From: Fructilactobacillus fructivorans | GTDB lineage: Bacteria > Bacillota > Bacilli > Lactobacillales > Lactobacillaceae | Direction: 5' to 3' | DNA length: 64,000 nt | Assembly (NCBI RefSeq): GCF_001434095.1 | Contig: NZ_AZDS01000002.1 | Coordinates: 62,001 to 126,000, forward strand | Shown here: positions 35,460 through 44,551 of the stretch, one piece after another | Layout: each line of letters opens with the position of its first letter | How positions within the stretch are numbered: position 1 is the stretch's first letter | Made by a program: the position numbers and the translations under genes | Notes under the pieces: model-generated | Database searches by the model: none | What the model saw: only the letters and a program-made list of their open reading frames with translations | What the model was told of the DNA's origin: nothing

Positions 35460-35552
35460 CTCTATCTTTTGATAGAGCAATGTAGCCTAACCTTAAACAA
35501 TTACCAACTTTTGAAAAGGACATGGCCTTGCGGTGAATACAAGGCCATGTCC
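35460..35552. repeat. Two strong hairpins in non-coding DNA
   Basis: CTCTATC-TTTT-GATAGAG (35460-35477) and a perfect 13-bp inverted repeat GGACATGGCCTTG/CAAGGCCATGTCC (35518-35552). The second could end minus-strand transcripts (CCTTTTC follows) or be a mobile-element end remnant. The rest of 35335-35600 shows no gene. Confidence 0.5.
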
Positions 35553-35600
35553 CACAGTTTCTATATGCGTTTTAGCGGAAACAACATTCTAAGGAAAATA

Positions 35601-35786
35601 TTACTTGTTTCTTTGATCCTTAAACCATTTACCTAATACAAGGAAACCGAGAAGAGATAGCAAAGCTGCTCCGATAGTACTTAAGATATTATTAGAGTTT
35701 TGACCAGTTTGTGGTAATTTGCTTTGTTTCCGAGTGTTATTTGTAGTTTGAGAAATGGATTGGTTAATAAAAGAGCACTTTACCAT
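35601..35786 (-). pseudogene. Orphan LPQTG sorting signal (surface protein remnant)
   Basis: Encodes KLPQTGQNSNNILSTIGAALLSLLGFLVLGKWFKDQRNK: sortase motif, hydrophobic helix and charged tail, nearly the same as the end of the large protein at 51990-56219. There is no signal peptide, and the ATG lies within the terminator of the upstream comK-like gene, so this is the 3' scar of a deleted surface-protein gene. Confidence 0.75.
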
Positions 35787-35811
35787 GGTTGGTAAGGTGC
35801 TCTTTTTCTAT
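35768..35811 (-). terminator. Terminator of the ComK-like gene
   Basis: AAGAGCAC-TTTACC / GGTAAG-GTGCTCTT stem with A and T runs on both sides, 24 bases after the stop codon. Confidence 0.8.
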
Positions 35812-35834
35812 TAATTTTTATAATAGTATTGTGG

Positions 35835-36506
35835 CTATTTGATTAGTTTCATTAGATCGGTGAAACAGTCATCCTTATCTGGAGACTGATAGTTAAAATG
35901 GCAATTTTTCTGGTACCCAAACAGACTATTAACCTGATTACAGATCATTTCCTCCATACTTCTAATCTGATAAGAAGTTTCTTCCTGCTTTTTAATAAAC
36001 GAATAATTGCCATCAATATAAATCGGGGTGGCAAGATCATTAAAGTAGATTTCTAGTCGGTTATCGCCCATTCGGATGACATGGTGGAGATTATGATAGG
36101 CAATCCATGATGTGTTTCTTTTACAATGGTCGATCGATTTGAGGCGTAGTAGTTGGACATCTTTTCGGACGTACGGAATGTTCCTCTTAATCTTACAGTA
36201 AGCCGCCAGCATTTTGATTTTCGTTAGTGACAGGCGGTTGTCCTTCCATAGTTCCTTCATCAACACGTTGGTGGTTTGTTTAACTAGTGTGAAACCAGAG
36301 ACACGATCAACCACCAGTGAATTAAATTGACTGTGAGCGTCTTTTAAGTCAATTAATAATAGTAAGGAGTCCCAATTTACGGAGTAAGTGGTCAACTTTC
36401 TATTCACCTGTGATGGCAGGATGGAGTTGATGTCGACGGCAAATTCGTTTCTCATCTTTCTTTTCATTGGTTCACATAAATTTAATGGTAATTCATTTAG
36501 TTCCAT
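35835..36506 (-). CDS. ComK-like competence transcription factor
   Basis: 223 residues. The C-terminal half (SIDHCKRNTSWIAYHNLHHVI...GDNRLEIYFNDLATPIYIDGNYSFIKKQEETSYQIRSMEE) follows the ComK pattern: Cys/Trp-Ile, a beta pair with an NG-like turn, then S-F-x-x-Q-x-x-x-A-x-x-R. It would bind DNA at competence promoters. About 30 residues longer than B. subtilis ComK at the N-terminus. The ribosome site is weak (GGGAGAAA). Assignment rests on pattern similarity only, hence moderate confidence. Confidence 0.5.
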   Translation of the reverse strand: MELNELPLNLCEPMKRKMRNEFAVDINSILPSQVNRKLTTYSVNWDSLLLLIDLKDAHSQFNSLVVDRVSGFTLVKQTTNVLMKELWKDNRLSLTKIKMLAAYCKIKRNIPYVRKDVQLLRLKSIDHCKRNTSWIAYHNLHHVIRMGDNRLEIYFNDLATPIYIDGNYSFIKKQEETSYQIRSMEEMICNQVNSLFGYQKNCHFNYQSPDKDDCFTDLMKLIK

Positions 36507-36621
36507 AGTATTTCTCCCTTTTTATTGTTCTATAGATAAATACATAGACTACGGAGAATTTGTTCATGAATTTCGATTATTTAAAATAAATGTGAATTTC
36601 CAATTATCAAACCAATCAAAA

Positions 36622-36654
36622 AATAAGCCCTAGTGATCATCACTAGGGCTTATT
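36622..36654. terminator. Perfect palindromic terminator
   Basis: AATAAGCCCTAGTGAT paired perfectly with ATCACTAGGGCTTATT, just beyond the 3' end of the surface-protein pseudogene. Confidence 0.8.
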
Positions 36655-36675
36655 AGTGTATAAATATTTGAAGGA

Positions 36676-38306
36676 TTATTTGGTGAATTTACGTCTGTCT
36701 CCAGCTAGTCCGAAGATTCCTAACAGAGTAGTTAGGAATCCGATGACGGACAACCAGGTGGTGTTAGATTGCCAGGTTTGTGGGAGTTGACCTTTGTGAG
36801 CTATATTTTTCGTATCATTAATAGTCGATGTTGATTGATAAGCAAAGGTGGAAGCAGATAGATTTACTTTTGCATGATTACTTAGACGATATTGACCACT
36901 ACTTACTGGTGTGGCACCTGTTACGTTGGTCTTGATGTTTTCAGGATGAACGGATTCTCGTCCATTGATGTATGTCGCCCGTGACTTGGTATTTTGTTGT
37001 GCCTGATCAATGGCGTGATTAATGATTTGTTCATTAACTTGCTGAGCTGCTCTGTTACTTTCAGATTGTTTTGTTGCAGCCTGTTTTTGCCATTTTGCTA
37101 TTTGTGCCTTGTCCACAGCCATTTTGGTCTTGGCTTTAGCTAATTTATTCGTTTCATTTTGGTAATCAATCAGTTGCTTTTGTAGGGCGATCAGTTTTGC
37201 TTGGTCAGCTTGCAGTTGTTGCTCTGCTCGATTAAGCTCATTTTGCTTGTTAATCAGGTCTTGGATGGCACGAGCTAATTCATCTTGAGCTTGTTGGTTA
37301 GCGGCGGTGGCTTTTTGCAACTTATTTTGATCATTATTGAGTTGGTTGGTGTCGTTTTCCACCTGTTGTTTTGCCTGAGTTAGTTTGTGCTGCAGTCCGG
37401 GAAGAACGGCGTTGTTATTGTTGATAATCTGTTGTTGGTTTGAGATTTGGTGATTAAGACCGTCGATTTCAGCTTTTGCCTTGTTAATGTCAGCTGACCA
37501 TTGAGCGGGATTGTTTTCCCTGGCCGCTTTGACATCGTTAGCTAATTGATTTTGGAGGGCTGCCAGTTTGTCGTGTGCGTTCTGGAGGGTTTGCGAATCG
37601 TAACTTAAGTCTTTGTGGTAGTCCGAAATTAATTCGTAAGTATCATCGATTTGGCGTTGCAGGGTAGCTGGAGTTGGGATGTGGGCGGTTACCTCATTAA
37701 ATTGTTTAGCATTTTGAATTTGGGCTGGATTAACAAAAACGAGGTGAATTTGGCCGTAGTTATCAATGCCGACGCCCAGGTATTTGCTGTTATTAACGTT
37801 ACTCGTAGATGGATCGATGCCTAACAGGCTCATTTCATCACTGTCTGATGAACTATTGTCATTAAACGTCAGGTTCATAATCATGCTGTATAACCTGGAA
37901 TAGATGGCGTCCATAGTGGTGAAGTTGTTGAAGTTCATGTAACCAGGAGCGACGATTTCATAACCCTTCCTTTCGGGATAGGTTAAAAGGCCATTGCTAT
38001 CTGCCGCGTTATTGATGGCGTTCACATCATAGCCATTTTTACCAACATTCCAGCCGTCCTGATCGTAACCGTTTATTAGATCATTGATAAATTGGTGCAT
38101 TCCCCAACCACCGATTTCAACGTCGGCGGTTCCAAACTGGTGATGCATTTGGTTAATGAGCCAATTGATGTATTCTTCCATATCTGAGTACTGAGAATTT
38201 GTGACTGTGGAATTGTTTGTCCGTTATTGTCGACAGCACTTTGGGCTTGATTAGCGCCATCCGTATCATGATTAAGCTGATTTTGATCGTTGTTGACATC
38301 GCTCAA
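36676..38306 (-). pseudogene. SEC10/PgrA-like surface protein, truncated, frameshifted, LPQTW anchor
   Basis: The main frame (from 38181 down) encodes a CAP/SCP-like domain (EEYINWLINQMHHQFG...), a long coiled coil with heptads (about residues 170-385, rich in Gln/Asn/Lys), and a C-terminal anchor. The sorting motif is LPQTW instead of LPQTG. Upstream coiled-coil sequence (MSDVNNDQNQLNHDTDG...) is in another phase and joins after a frameshift near 38180-38200. The signal peptide and N-terminus are absent. Related proteins mediate surface exclusion/adhesion. Decaying gene. Confidence 0.75.
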
Positions 38307-38336
38307 AGCACTGGTTTACTAGTTTTAAGCTTGATG

Positions 38337-38471
38337 CTAGATTAACCACCATATAATTAGGGCAATAATTAAAATGACCAAGGCTAACCCTAACCAATCT
38401 TTCCACGTGGGCTTATGTGGTAACATTTCGATGGTTAAGTGCTTTCCGATTTTCCATTTCTTAGGTTTCAT
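38337..38471 (-). CDS. Small single-pass membrane protein (44 aa)
   Basis: GGAGG lies 7 bases before the ATG at 38471. The product MKPKKWKIGKHLTIEMLPHK is followed by one hydrophobic helix (WLGLALVILIIALIIWWLI). Basic N-terminus inside, C-terminus in or across the membrane. Located beside a candidate type I toxin; no family recognised. Confidence 0.55.
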   Translation of the reverse strand: MKPKKWKIGKHLTIEMLPHKPTWKDWLGLALVILIIALIIWWLI

Positions 38472-38506
38472 AAGGATACCTCCGATATTGATGTGTTATA
38501 ATGAAA

Positions 38507-38666
38507 ATGTAGTAAGAAGCGAGCGCAATCGCTCCTTATGGTTGACTAATTCATACTAAAGACAAATATGAGACTTAGAAATGATATTTTGATGCTTACT
38601 TCAAATGTCGTTAATCTAAGTCTTTTGTTGTTTTTAGAGGTCATAGTCATCACCTCCTTACTACAT
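38507..38666. repeat. 10-bp inverted repeat flanking the toxin gene
   Basis: ATGTAGTAAG (38507-38516) and CTTACTACAT (38657-38666). In the minus-strand mRNA the 5' copy runs into the AAGGAGG ribosome site, so 5'-3' pairing could block translation, as in several type I toxin mRNAs. Confidence 0.6.
38546..38644 (-). CDS. Putative holin-like type I toxin (32 aa)
   Basis: AAGGAGG lies 8 bases before the ATG at 38644. The product begins MTSKNNKRLRLTTFEVSIKI and ends SFLSLIFVFSMN; the RLTTFEVSxxIxF pattern and hydrophobic end resemble the TxpA/BsrG-like 'putative holin-like toxin' peptides of lactobacilli. It ends sooner than many relatives. A GAGCG/CGCTC hairpin follows. A TATAAT at 38497-38502 on the plus strand could start an antisense RNA over its 3' end. 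Confidence 0.5.
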   Translation of the reverse strand: MTSKNNKRLRLTTFEVSIKISFLSLIFVFSMN

Positions 38667-38761
38667 CTATTATGATACGCTAGTATAAGTGCATTTAAAA
38701 CACTTTTTATATTTTACAGCATACAGTTTTTAATTAATTTATTATTATTAATAAAGTTTAC

Positions 38762-38885
38762 CTACTTTTTAGTAATTTCTGCTTTTTCTCTTCAAACTCT
38801 TCCTTAGTAATGATATGCTCGTCCATTAGCTTTTTGAACTTACGGATTTTGTCGGCTTCTGAAATGGGATCATGATTGACTTCCT
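38762..38885 (-). pseudogene. Duplicated 3' end of the ion-channel gene
   Basis: Encodes a SHOCT-like tail (SEADKIRKFKKLMDEHIITKEEF...) almost the same as the end of the K+ channel at 44552-45301, and it stops right where the second DUF4145-AbiH block begins. A recombination scar; no start codon. Confidence 0.75.
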
Positions 38886-38907
38886 AAGAGTTTGTTTATT
38901 AAATAAA

Positions 38908-39601
38908 TTATTTCTTTTTATTGGAATGTTTATCTATATATTTTTCTCTTTCTTTACCTTGTACATAGGAAGCAATATAAGCACTTAAAACGTTTAGATA
39001 TTTTTAAATCATCTACATTTAGTTTTGGATGCAATTAATTATAATAGGCGTTGTCATTTCCTATCTAAGTAACCATTGTTCCATATATATGGCGAATTTT
39101 GTTGATATTAGATGTTTTATATAGGCGTGTAATTAAAGGGGTATAGATATGATAAAAAGTCTTTTACTAAAAATTCTAAAGTTTTTCTATATCCCATAGG
39201 TGCAAGTTCATCCATACATTTAATTTCAGCATTTTCTGATTGGATATATAATTTTTTAAATTCAGGTGATAAGTTTGAAATTTTATTGTTAAATGAAAAT
39301 TCATGTGTCCCAATAATATATATCCATACTTAAGTAAATTTGTCGTTGCTCCACTTAAAGAAATAGTTAAACAAACAATATTTTCCGCAAGATACACATT
39401 GAAATATAATTCCAAAATGATTTTCATTATGATGATATTTAATTCCTGTTGATAATTACGTTAGCGCTTCACGTGAAAATTGAGAGAGGGAGTGTTTAAA
39501 AGGGACAACAATTTGGTTCTTTAATCATAACGTCTTTTTAAGCCACTGTTATTGTTTTTCATTTGATTTATACTATCTACTTTAATAAGAGAATTTTTAA
39601 T
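38908..39601 (-). pseudogene. DUF4145 gene, decayed copy B
   Basis: Aligns along its length with 32841-33564 (for example LSGATTNLLKYGY and SPEF/LNLKNYISNQKML fragments) but with several indels. The start codon is changed (CAT to AAT on the plus strand near 39599), and only short frames such as 39176-39427 remain open. Not expected to be functional. Confidence 0.8.
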
Positions 39602-39637
39602 AATTTTGTCCCTTATAGTTTGTATGAAGAGGTATCT

Positions 39638-40914
39638 TTAAATTCCAATTATGTGAAGTCTATTCTCAATCATCATTTTATTCATAAGATCATTTCCATC
39701 ATTTGGATTTATTTCATGACCATATTTATTTAATAATGTTGTTATTATTTTTAATTGATTCTTGGGGATAATGTTTTTATGATAACCATTTTCTTCAGCA
39801 TATTTAAGAGAATATTTAAAAGTTAAATCTACATCTGAACTATATAGATGAGTAGCTTCAAAGATTGATTTAAAATATGAATAATCAGCATCAGCCAGGG
39901 AGTGACCATAGATTACAATATTATGTATATTATCATCTATAAGATTTTCATACTTATTGAAGCTTTCAGATAATACTCTGTATGTTTTTGTAAAAGGATA
40001 TATATCATCATCAGGGTCAATATTTTTGCTTCCAATTCCTATTATAATGGGATGATTTTTTTATCTACTACAGTTCCATGGATATAGCGAACATGATTTA
40101 TTCTTTTTACTTCACAAGTAAAAATAGTTTTTGTAGGTACTGGTGTATAGTTAAAAGTTAAAACATTATACCATGTACTTTCTGATATTTTATTTAGTTT
40201 ATTTTGATAACATTCAGAATAATCGTCGCCCTTTATAGGTAGTTTTAAAATATAATTAGAGAAGTTTTGTTCAAATTTATTTAATTGATTAAGTAGTTCA
40301 TTGTAAGTATCATTTTTGTTATTTTGTATTTCTAGTAAAAAGGGTAGTATGATTCTTTTAAAATCATCTTTGTCAAATGAAGAATTAGGTACAGTTTGAG
40401 TCCAATTAATACCATGACTACTATCATGTTCCCCATACCCATATAATTGTTTTCCTTTTCTTAATTCTTGGGTCCATATTAGTTTATTGAAATCGTTGGA
40501 TTTATTTTCATTATTTTCAGTGAAAAATCTTTTTATTTGTGTTTCTACATCTGACCAATCTTCCAGTTTATTAGAATTAGTATTATTTTTGTTAATATAG
40601 CGTAATAGTAATAAATAGAGATCCCAAAAACTTAAAATTGTTGAATTGAAATCTTTAAAATAATTTTCTATAGTTTCAAACATTTGTCCTTTTGATATTT
40701 TATTGGGATTTATAGTTGTATCCTTGGAAATTTTATTTAAAAGATCGTTAAAATTTTCTTTTTCCTGAACAAAATCGTTATTTTTATTTTTATCAAAATA
40801 ATCTTGGAATCTTGTTTTTAATCCTAAACTTAAATCAAAACCATTACCAATAATTACTAAAGTATCTGAATCTCCTTGTTTATTTTCTTTAACTTTCACA
40901 TTATTATCTGACAT
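39638..40914 (-). pseudogene. AbiH gene, frameshifted copy B
   Basis: The open part from 40914 to 40042 encodes 290 residues closely matching copy A (TLVIIGNGFDLSLGLKTRFQDYF...VLTFNYTPVPTK...RYIHGTVVDKK). It then loses phase at a T7 tract (40056-40062); one more base would continue HPIIIGIGSKN and the rest of AbiH to the stop at 39638. Either inactivated or a base-calling error; the neighbouring DUF4145 copy is clearly decayed, favouring true decay. Confidence 0.8.
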
Positions 40915-40945
40915 ATTATTTCCACCTTTAAATTATTAATTAAAG

Positions 40946-41342
40946 TTATTTTACCAAATTAATCTTTGATTTCCCCTTATTCCTATACCAATTTCTTCTG
41001 CTAATCTGTTGTATTTTAACTTTGTGATTTGCTTTTACTTTATCAAAAGTGGATTTGTTAAGATAGATATATTCGTATTTAAAATCAGAACTAGGATTTT
41101 TTGCAATTGCAAATCCATCAATGGATTTTTATCATATTTGAGGAGTAGTTGATCTTTAATAGTGGTTTTGGATTGTTCTTGTATTTTAATAACTGCTTCA
41201 TAAGTTGCTGGCTGATTAAACTGGTATCACTATGATTATGTTAGGTAACCCAGATTGTTGTTAAAATTAAAATGATCCTTGAAATTAGAAAAATGATAAT
41301 TATATTGATTACGATTAAAATTGAATGGTGTTTATGTTTCAT
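40946..41342 (-). pseudogene. Remnant of a small membrane-anchored or secreted protein
   Basis: From the ATG at 41342 (GGAG upstream): MKHKHHSILIVINIIIIF..., one membrane helix, then a stop after 33 codons. Other phases downstream give plausible protein segments (QPATYEAVIKIQEQSKTTIKDQL; then IDGFAIAKNPSSDFKYEYIYLNKSTFDKVKANHKVK), ending near 40946. At least two frameshifts. No family recognised. 41343-41794 otherwise holds only a terminator and the next gene's leader. Confidence 0.5.
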
Positions 41343-41536
41343 ATTTACTCCAGTCAATTTTAATCAATAGTTAATTAGAATGATTTGAAATTATAACATC
41401 ATTGTGGTAATAATTTTTATTTTACATCAAATAATATTGATAATTGGATATGACACTATGTAGTAAGTATTTACAATAAGTATTTAATATTAAATTATTA
41501 TCATAATTAATTGATAAATTAATGAATAAAGATGAT

Positions 41537-41572
41537 AAAACGTTACAATAACTAGTTATTGTAACGTTTTTA
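41537..41572. terminator. Perfect palindromic terminator
   Basis: AAAACGTTACAATAACT paired with AGTTATTGTAACGTTTT and a T run. Confidence 0.8.
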
Positions 41573-41794
41573 TGTAGGCTACATCTTGTCATCATTATGT
41601 GCTGAAAACCTTACCCCTCTATGTGGTACACACTTTGCCTTTCTTTGTCCTGAGCATTTTTCTCCAAGTTTATGTATAATCGCGTTATTCTTTTGAGGTA
41701 TTAAGTGATTACTTAATAGTAATTGTGTCTTAGAAGTGATGTGTTAGTCATTATCATTTCACAAGATGTGTTTGAAAGCGTAGGAGGAAGTTTC

Positions 41795-44506
41795 ATGCAA
41801 AATAGGGAGCCTAAGAAACATTTTAAGATGTACAAAGCCGGCAAACGGTGGATGGTCGCAGGGATTGTGACCCTCACGACCGTTGGTGGTTTGACCATCG
41901 GTGCAAGTGCTGATAGTGCTAGTCAGCCAGCCACGAGTGACGTTAAGATTGAAGTACCAGCAGCTAGTGGCAGGGCCAGTCAAACTGATCAGAGCCAGAA
42001 CGTTGCACCAGTTAAGTCTGAACAAACTGCCAACGACAGTACAACCAAGACAGATCAAGGTCTGGCCGCCAATTCACAGCAGGACGATCAGTCTAGTCAA
42101 CAAGTAACAAACAGTGTCAAAGCGGAACCACAAACTGAGCAAAAGAGTCAGAATGCTCAGCCAAATGATTCTAAGCAAGTTCAGCCAGTTTCAGATCCTA
42201 AGTCTGAACAATCAAAAGATGTAAGTAATCAACCTGCTAAGGAGCAACAGTCAAACGATCAAAAGACTGATAACCAGGCCGATAATCAAATGGCCAAACA
42301 GGCTGATTCTCAGACTAAGGATCAAAATGCCCAACCTGATTCACAAATGGCAGGGCAAAGTAACAAGTCAGACCAAAATGCTGACAAACAAGATGAAAAG
42401 AATCAGACTAACCCAGTTAAAACTGAGCAAGATCAACCAAAAGTTGCTTCAGAAAAATCAAACCAGGAAACGGAAAATAAAACTGACGATCAAGCTAATT
42501 TATCTGATAATCGTGAAGCAAACGTTGCCCAATCTCAGTTTCAAGCTAATCATAACAATGTAAAACAGGCTGTTAGCGACACAATTAACGGGACTTGGGG
42601 ATCAGCCAATTATGTTTACGATAAACAAACTGGAACGCTCTCATTTAATGATGGCGGGAACCTTGGGAATGAATTTGCTTATGATAGCTGGTTAGAAGCT
42701 AATCACGCTCAGGTTCAACACGTAGTCTTTAATTCGAAAGTCTCAGTTAATGATGCCAATGGTCTCTTCGCTTACTGGAGTAGTGTACAGGATTACCAAA
42801 ATTTATATAATCTTGATACTTCGAACTGTACTAAGATGACTAACATGTTCTTAGATAATCATTCTCTAAAGTCACTTGATTTAACGGGCATGAACACCAG
42901 TAACGTCACCGATATGGACGCCATGTTTTATACCAATGCCGGTTTGGATGGCAAGACCGGGACACAGCTTAAATACGTCAATCTTGGTGGCATTGATACC
43001 AGCAAAGTTACCAGATTCTACAACGCATTTAAAAATGACCGTCTCTTAAGTCGGATTGATGGTTTAAACCAGCTTGACACTAGTAATGTAACTGAGATGA
43101 ACAGTATGTTTGCGGATTGTTACAGCTTACAAAGCCTGGATCTTTCTAGTTTTAATACTAGCAAAGCTGATACAACCAATATGCTTGCTAATGATTCTAA
43201 CTTAAATGAACTCAAATTAGGGAAAGATACGATTTTAGGTATTTCTACCAATTTACCAAACGTCCCATCACAATACGCCGGTTGGGTTCAAGTTGATGCC
43301 AATGGGAAAGTCATTCCTTACCAAGAGGCGTTACCTTCAAACGAATTAGCTGATGGAAACGCTCATCCAGGAACATGGATTTGGGGCAATCCAATTAAAG
43401 ATGAATCGTCAATGCATGCTCAAGGAATTACCATTTATGCTGGTAACCAGGTACCAACGGATGCGGCTGCTTACAATGCTGCAGCTACCAACGCAGATGG
43501 AAGCGTGTCAGCAATTACTAAGATTGACACTTCGAAAGTTAACAATCAGATTCCCGGTCAATATCCAGTTACCATCACGGCCGCAAACGGCCAGAGTATG
43601 ACAGTCACGGTAACAGTTATTGCCAATCAAGCTAACATCACAGCGCATGGAATCTCAATTTATGTTGGTGACAGTGTGCCAACTGATCCAGCTGCTTACG
43701 GTGCCACTGCCACTAACGAAGATGGAACCAAAGCAACGATTACTAAGATTAACACTTTAAATGTCAACAATCAGGTTCCCGGTCAATATCAGGTTGCCAT
43801 TACAGCTTCAAATGGGAAGACCTTTTTCGTACCGGTAACAGTACTTGCTAAAAACGGATCCAAGCCTGATCAGCCTGGTAACAATGGCAACGGCAATAAC
43901 AATCCATCCACTCCAGATAACAATGGTGGAGATCATGGAAACGGGGAACACCCAAGTACACCAAATCACAACGGTGGTAATGATAATGGTAGCAACCCAG
44001 TTGCACCAAACCAACCAAGTGGGAGACCCGAAGTTCCAAGTCAACCAGTAGCTCCTAATCAACCAACTGGTGACAATGGAAACACGGTTCCAGAAAACCA
44101 TGCTCAAAATGTTCCAGAGACACCAAAGAAGCCAGCTGCTAAACCAGAAGTGCCTAGCGAGGGTATCAACAAGGATAGTAACTCAACTGCCACTAAATCA
44201 ACTAATAACGGTGAGCAAGCCATTTCGAATGATCATCAGATTTCGGTAACTAGTCAGAAGAGTTCCCAAAAGGAAACTCCCGTTACCAAAACCGATCATT
44301 CTGAAAGCCAAGTGGCTTCTAAGTCACAAAGTCATCAAACGGTTCGGGAAACTCAGAGTTCAGCCCAAGAAAATTCCAAGAAGGGTAAGCAGACTTTGCC
44401 ACAAACTGGTGAAAAAGTGTCTACGTTCTTAGAATTGATTGGACTTGGCTTCATTGCGTCCGCTGCCGTCTTAGCATGGCGTGATTTGAAGCATCGTGTT
44501 AAATAG
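41795..44506 (+). CDS. LPQTG surface protein with DUF285 repeats and Ig-like domains (903 aa)
   Basis: Start ATG at 41795 follows GGAGG. KHFKMYKAGKRWMVAG is a KxYKxGKxW signal peptide, cleaved after about residue 35. Residues ~36-260 are Gln/Ser/Asp/Asn-rich and disordered. About 263-510 hold BspA/DUF285-type leucine-rich repeats (LDTSNCTKMTNMFLDNHSLKSLDL, NTSNVTDMDAMFY). Two ~73-residue Ig-like repeats follow (about 540-685: ITIYAGNQVPTD..., ISIYVGDSVPTD...), then Pro/Asn-rich wall-spanning sequence and LPQTG near 868. Expected to be a sortase-anchored adhesin. Confidence 0.9.
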   Translation: MQNREPKKHFKMYKAGKRWMVAGIVTLTTVGGLTIGASADSASQPATSDVKIEVPAASGRASQTDQSQNVAPVKSEQTANDSTTKTDQGLAANSQQDDQSSQQVTNSVKAEPQTEQKSQNAQPNDSKQVQPVSDPKSEQSKDVSNQPAKEQQSNDQKTDNQADNQMAKQADSQTKDQNAQPDSQMAGQSNKSDQNADKQDEKNQTNPVKTEQDQPKVASEKSNQETENKTDDQANLSDNREANVAQSQFQANHNNVKQAVSDTINGTWGSANYVYDKQTGTLSFNDGGNLGNEFAYDSWLEANHAQVQHVVFNSKVSVNDANGLFAYWSSVQDYQNLYNLDTSNCTKMTNMFLDNHSLKSLDLTGMNTSNVTDMDAMFYTNAGLDGKTGTQLKYVNLGGIDTSKVTRFYNAFKNDRLLSRIDGLNQLDTSNVTEMNSMFADCYSLQSLDLSSFNTSKADTTNMLANDSNLNELKLGKDTILGISTNLPNVPSQYAGWVQVDANGKVIPYQEALPSNELADGNAHPGTWIWGNPIKDESSMHAQGITIYAGNQVPTDAAAYNAAATNADGSVSAITKIDTSKVNNQIPGQYPVTITAANGQSMTVTVTVIANQANITAHGISIYVGDSVPTDPAAYGATATNEDGTKATITKINTLNVNNQVPGQYQVAITASNGKTFFVPVTVLAKNGSKPDQPGNNGNGNNNPSTPDNNGGDHGNGEHPSTPNHNGGNDNGSNPVAPNQPSGRPEVPSQPVAPNQPTGDNGNTVPENHAQNVPETPKKPAAKPEVPSEGINKDSNSTATKSTNNGEQAISNDHQISVTSQKSSQKETPVTKTDHSESQVASKSQSHQTVRETQSSAQENSKKGKQTLPQTGEKVSTFLELIGLGFIASAAVLAWRDLKHRVK

Positions 44507-44518
44507 ATCGGATAAATA

Positions 44519-44550
44519 AGAAGTCACTCTCGGTTGAGAGTGACTTTTTG
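44519..44550. terminator. Rho-independent terminator
   Basis: AAGTCACTCTC/GAGAGTGACTT stem plus five Ts; shared by the convergent surface-protein and ion-channel genes. Confidence 0.85.
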
Positions 44551-44551
44551 T

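Noticed and set aside
35769-35786. ATG start of the 61-codon LPQTG frame
   Set aside because: It lies inside the terminator hairpin of the neighbouring gene and lacks a ribosome site, so the frame is treated as a remnant.
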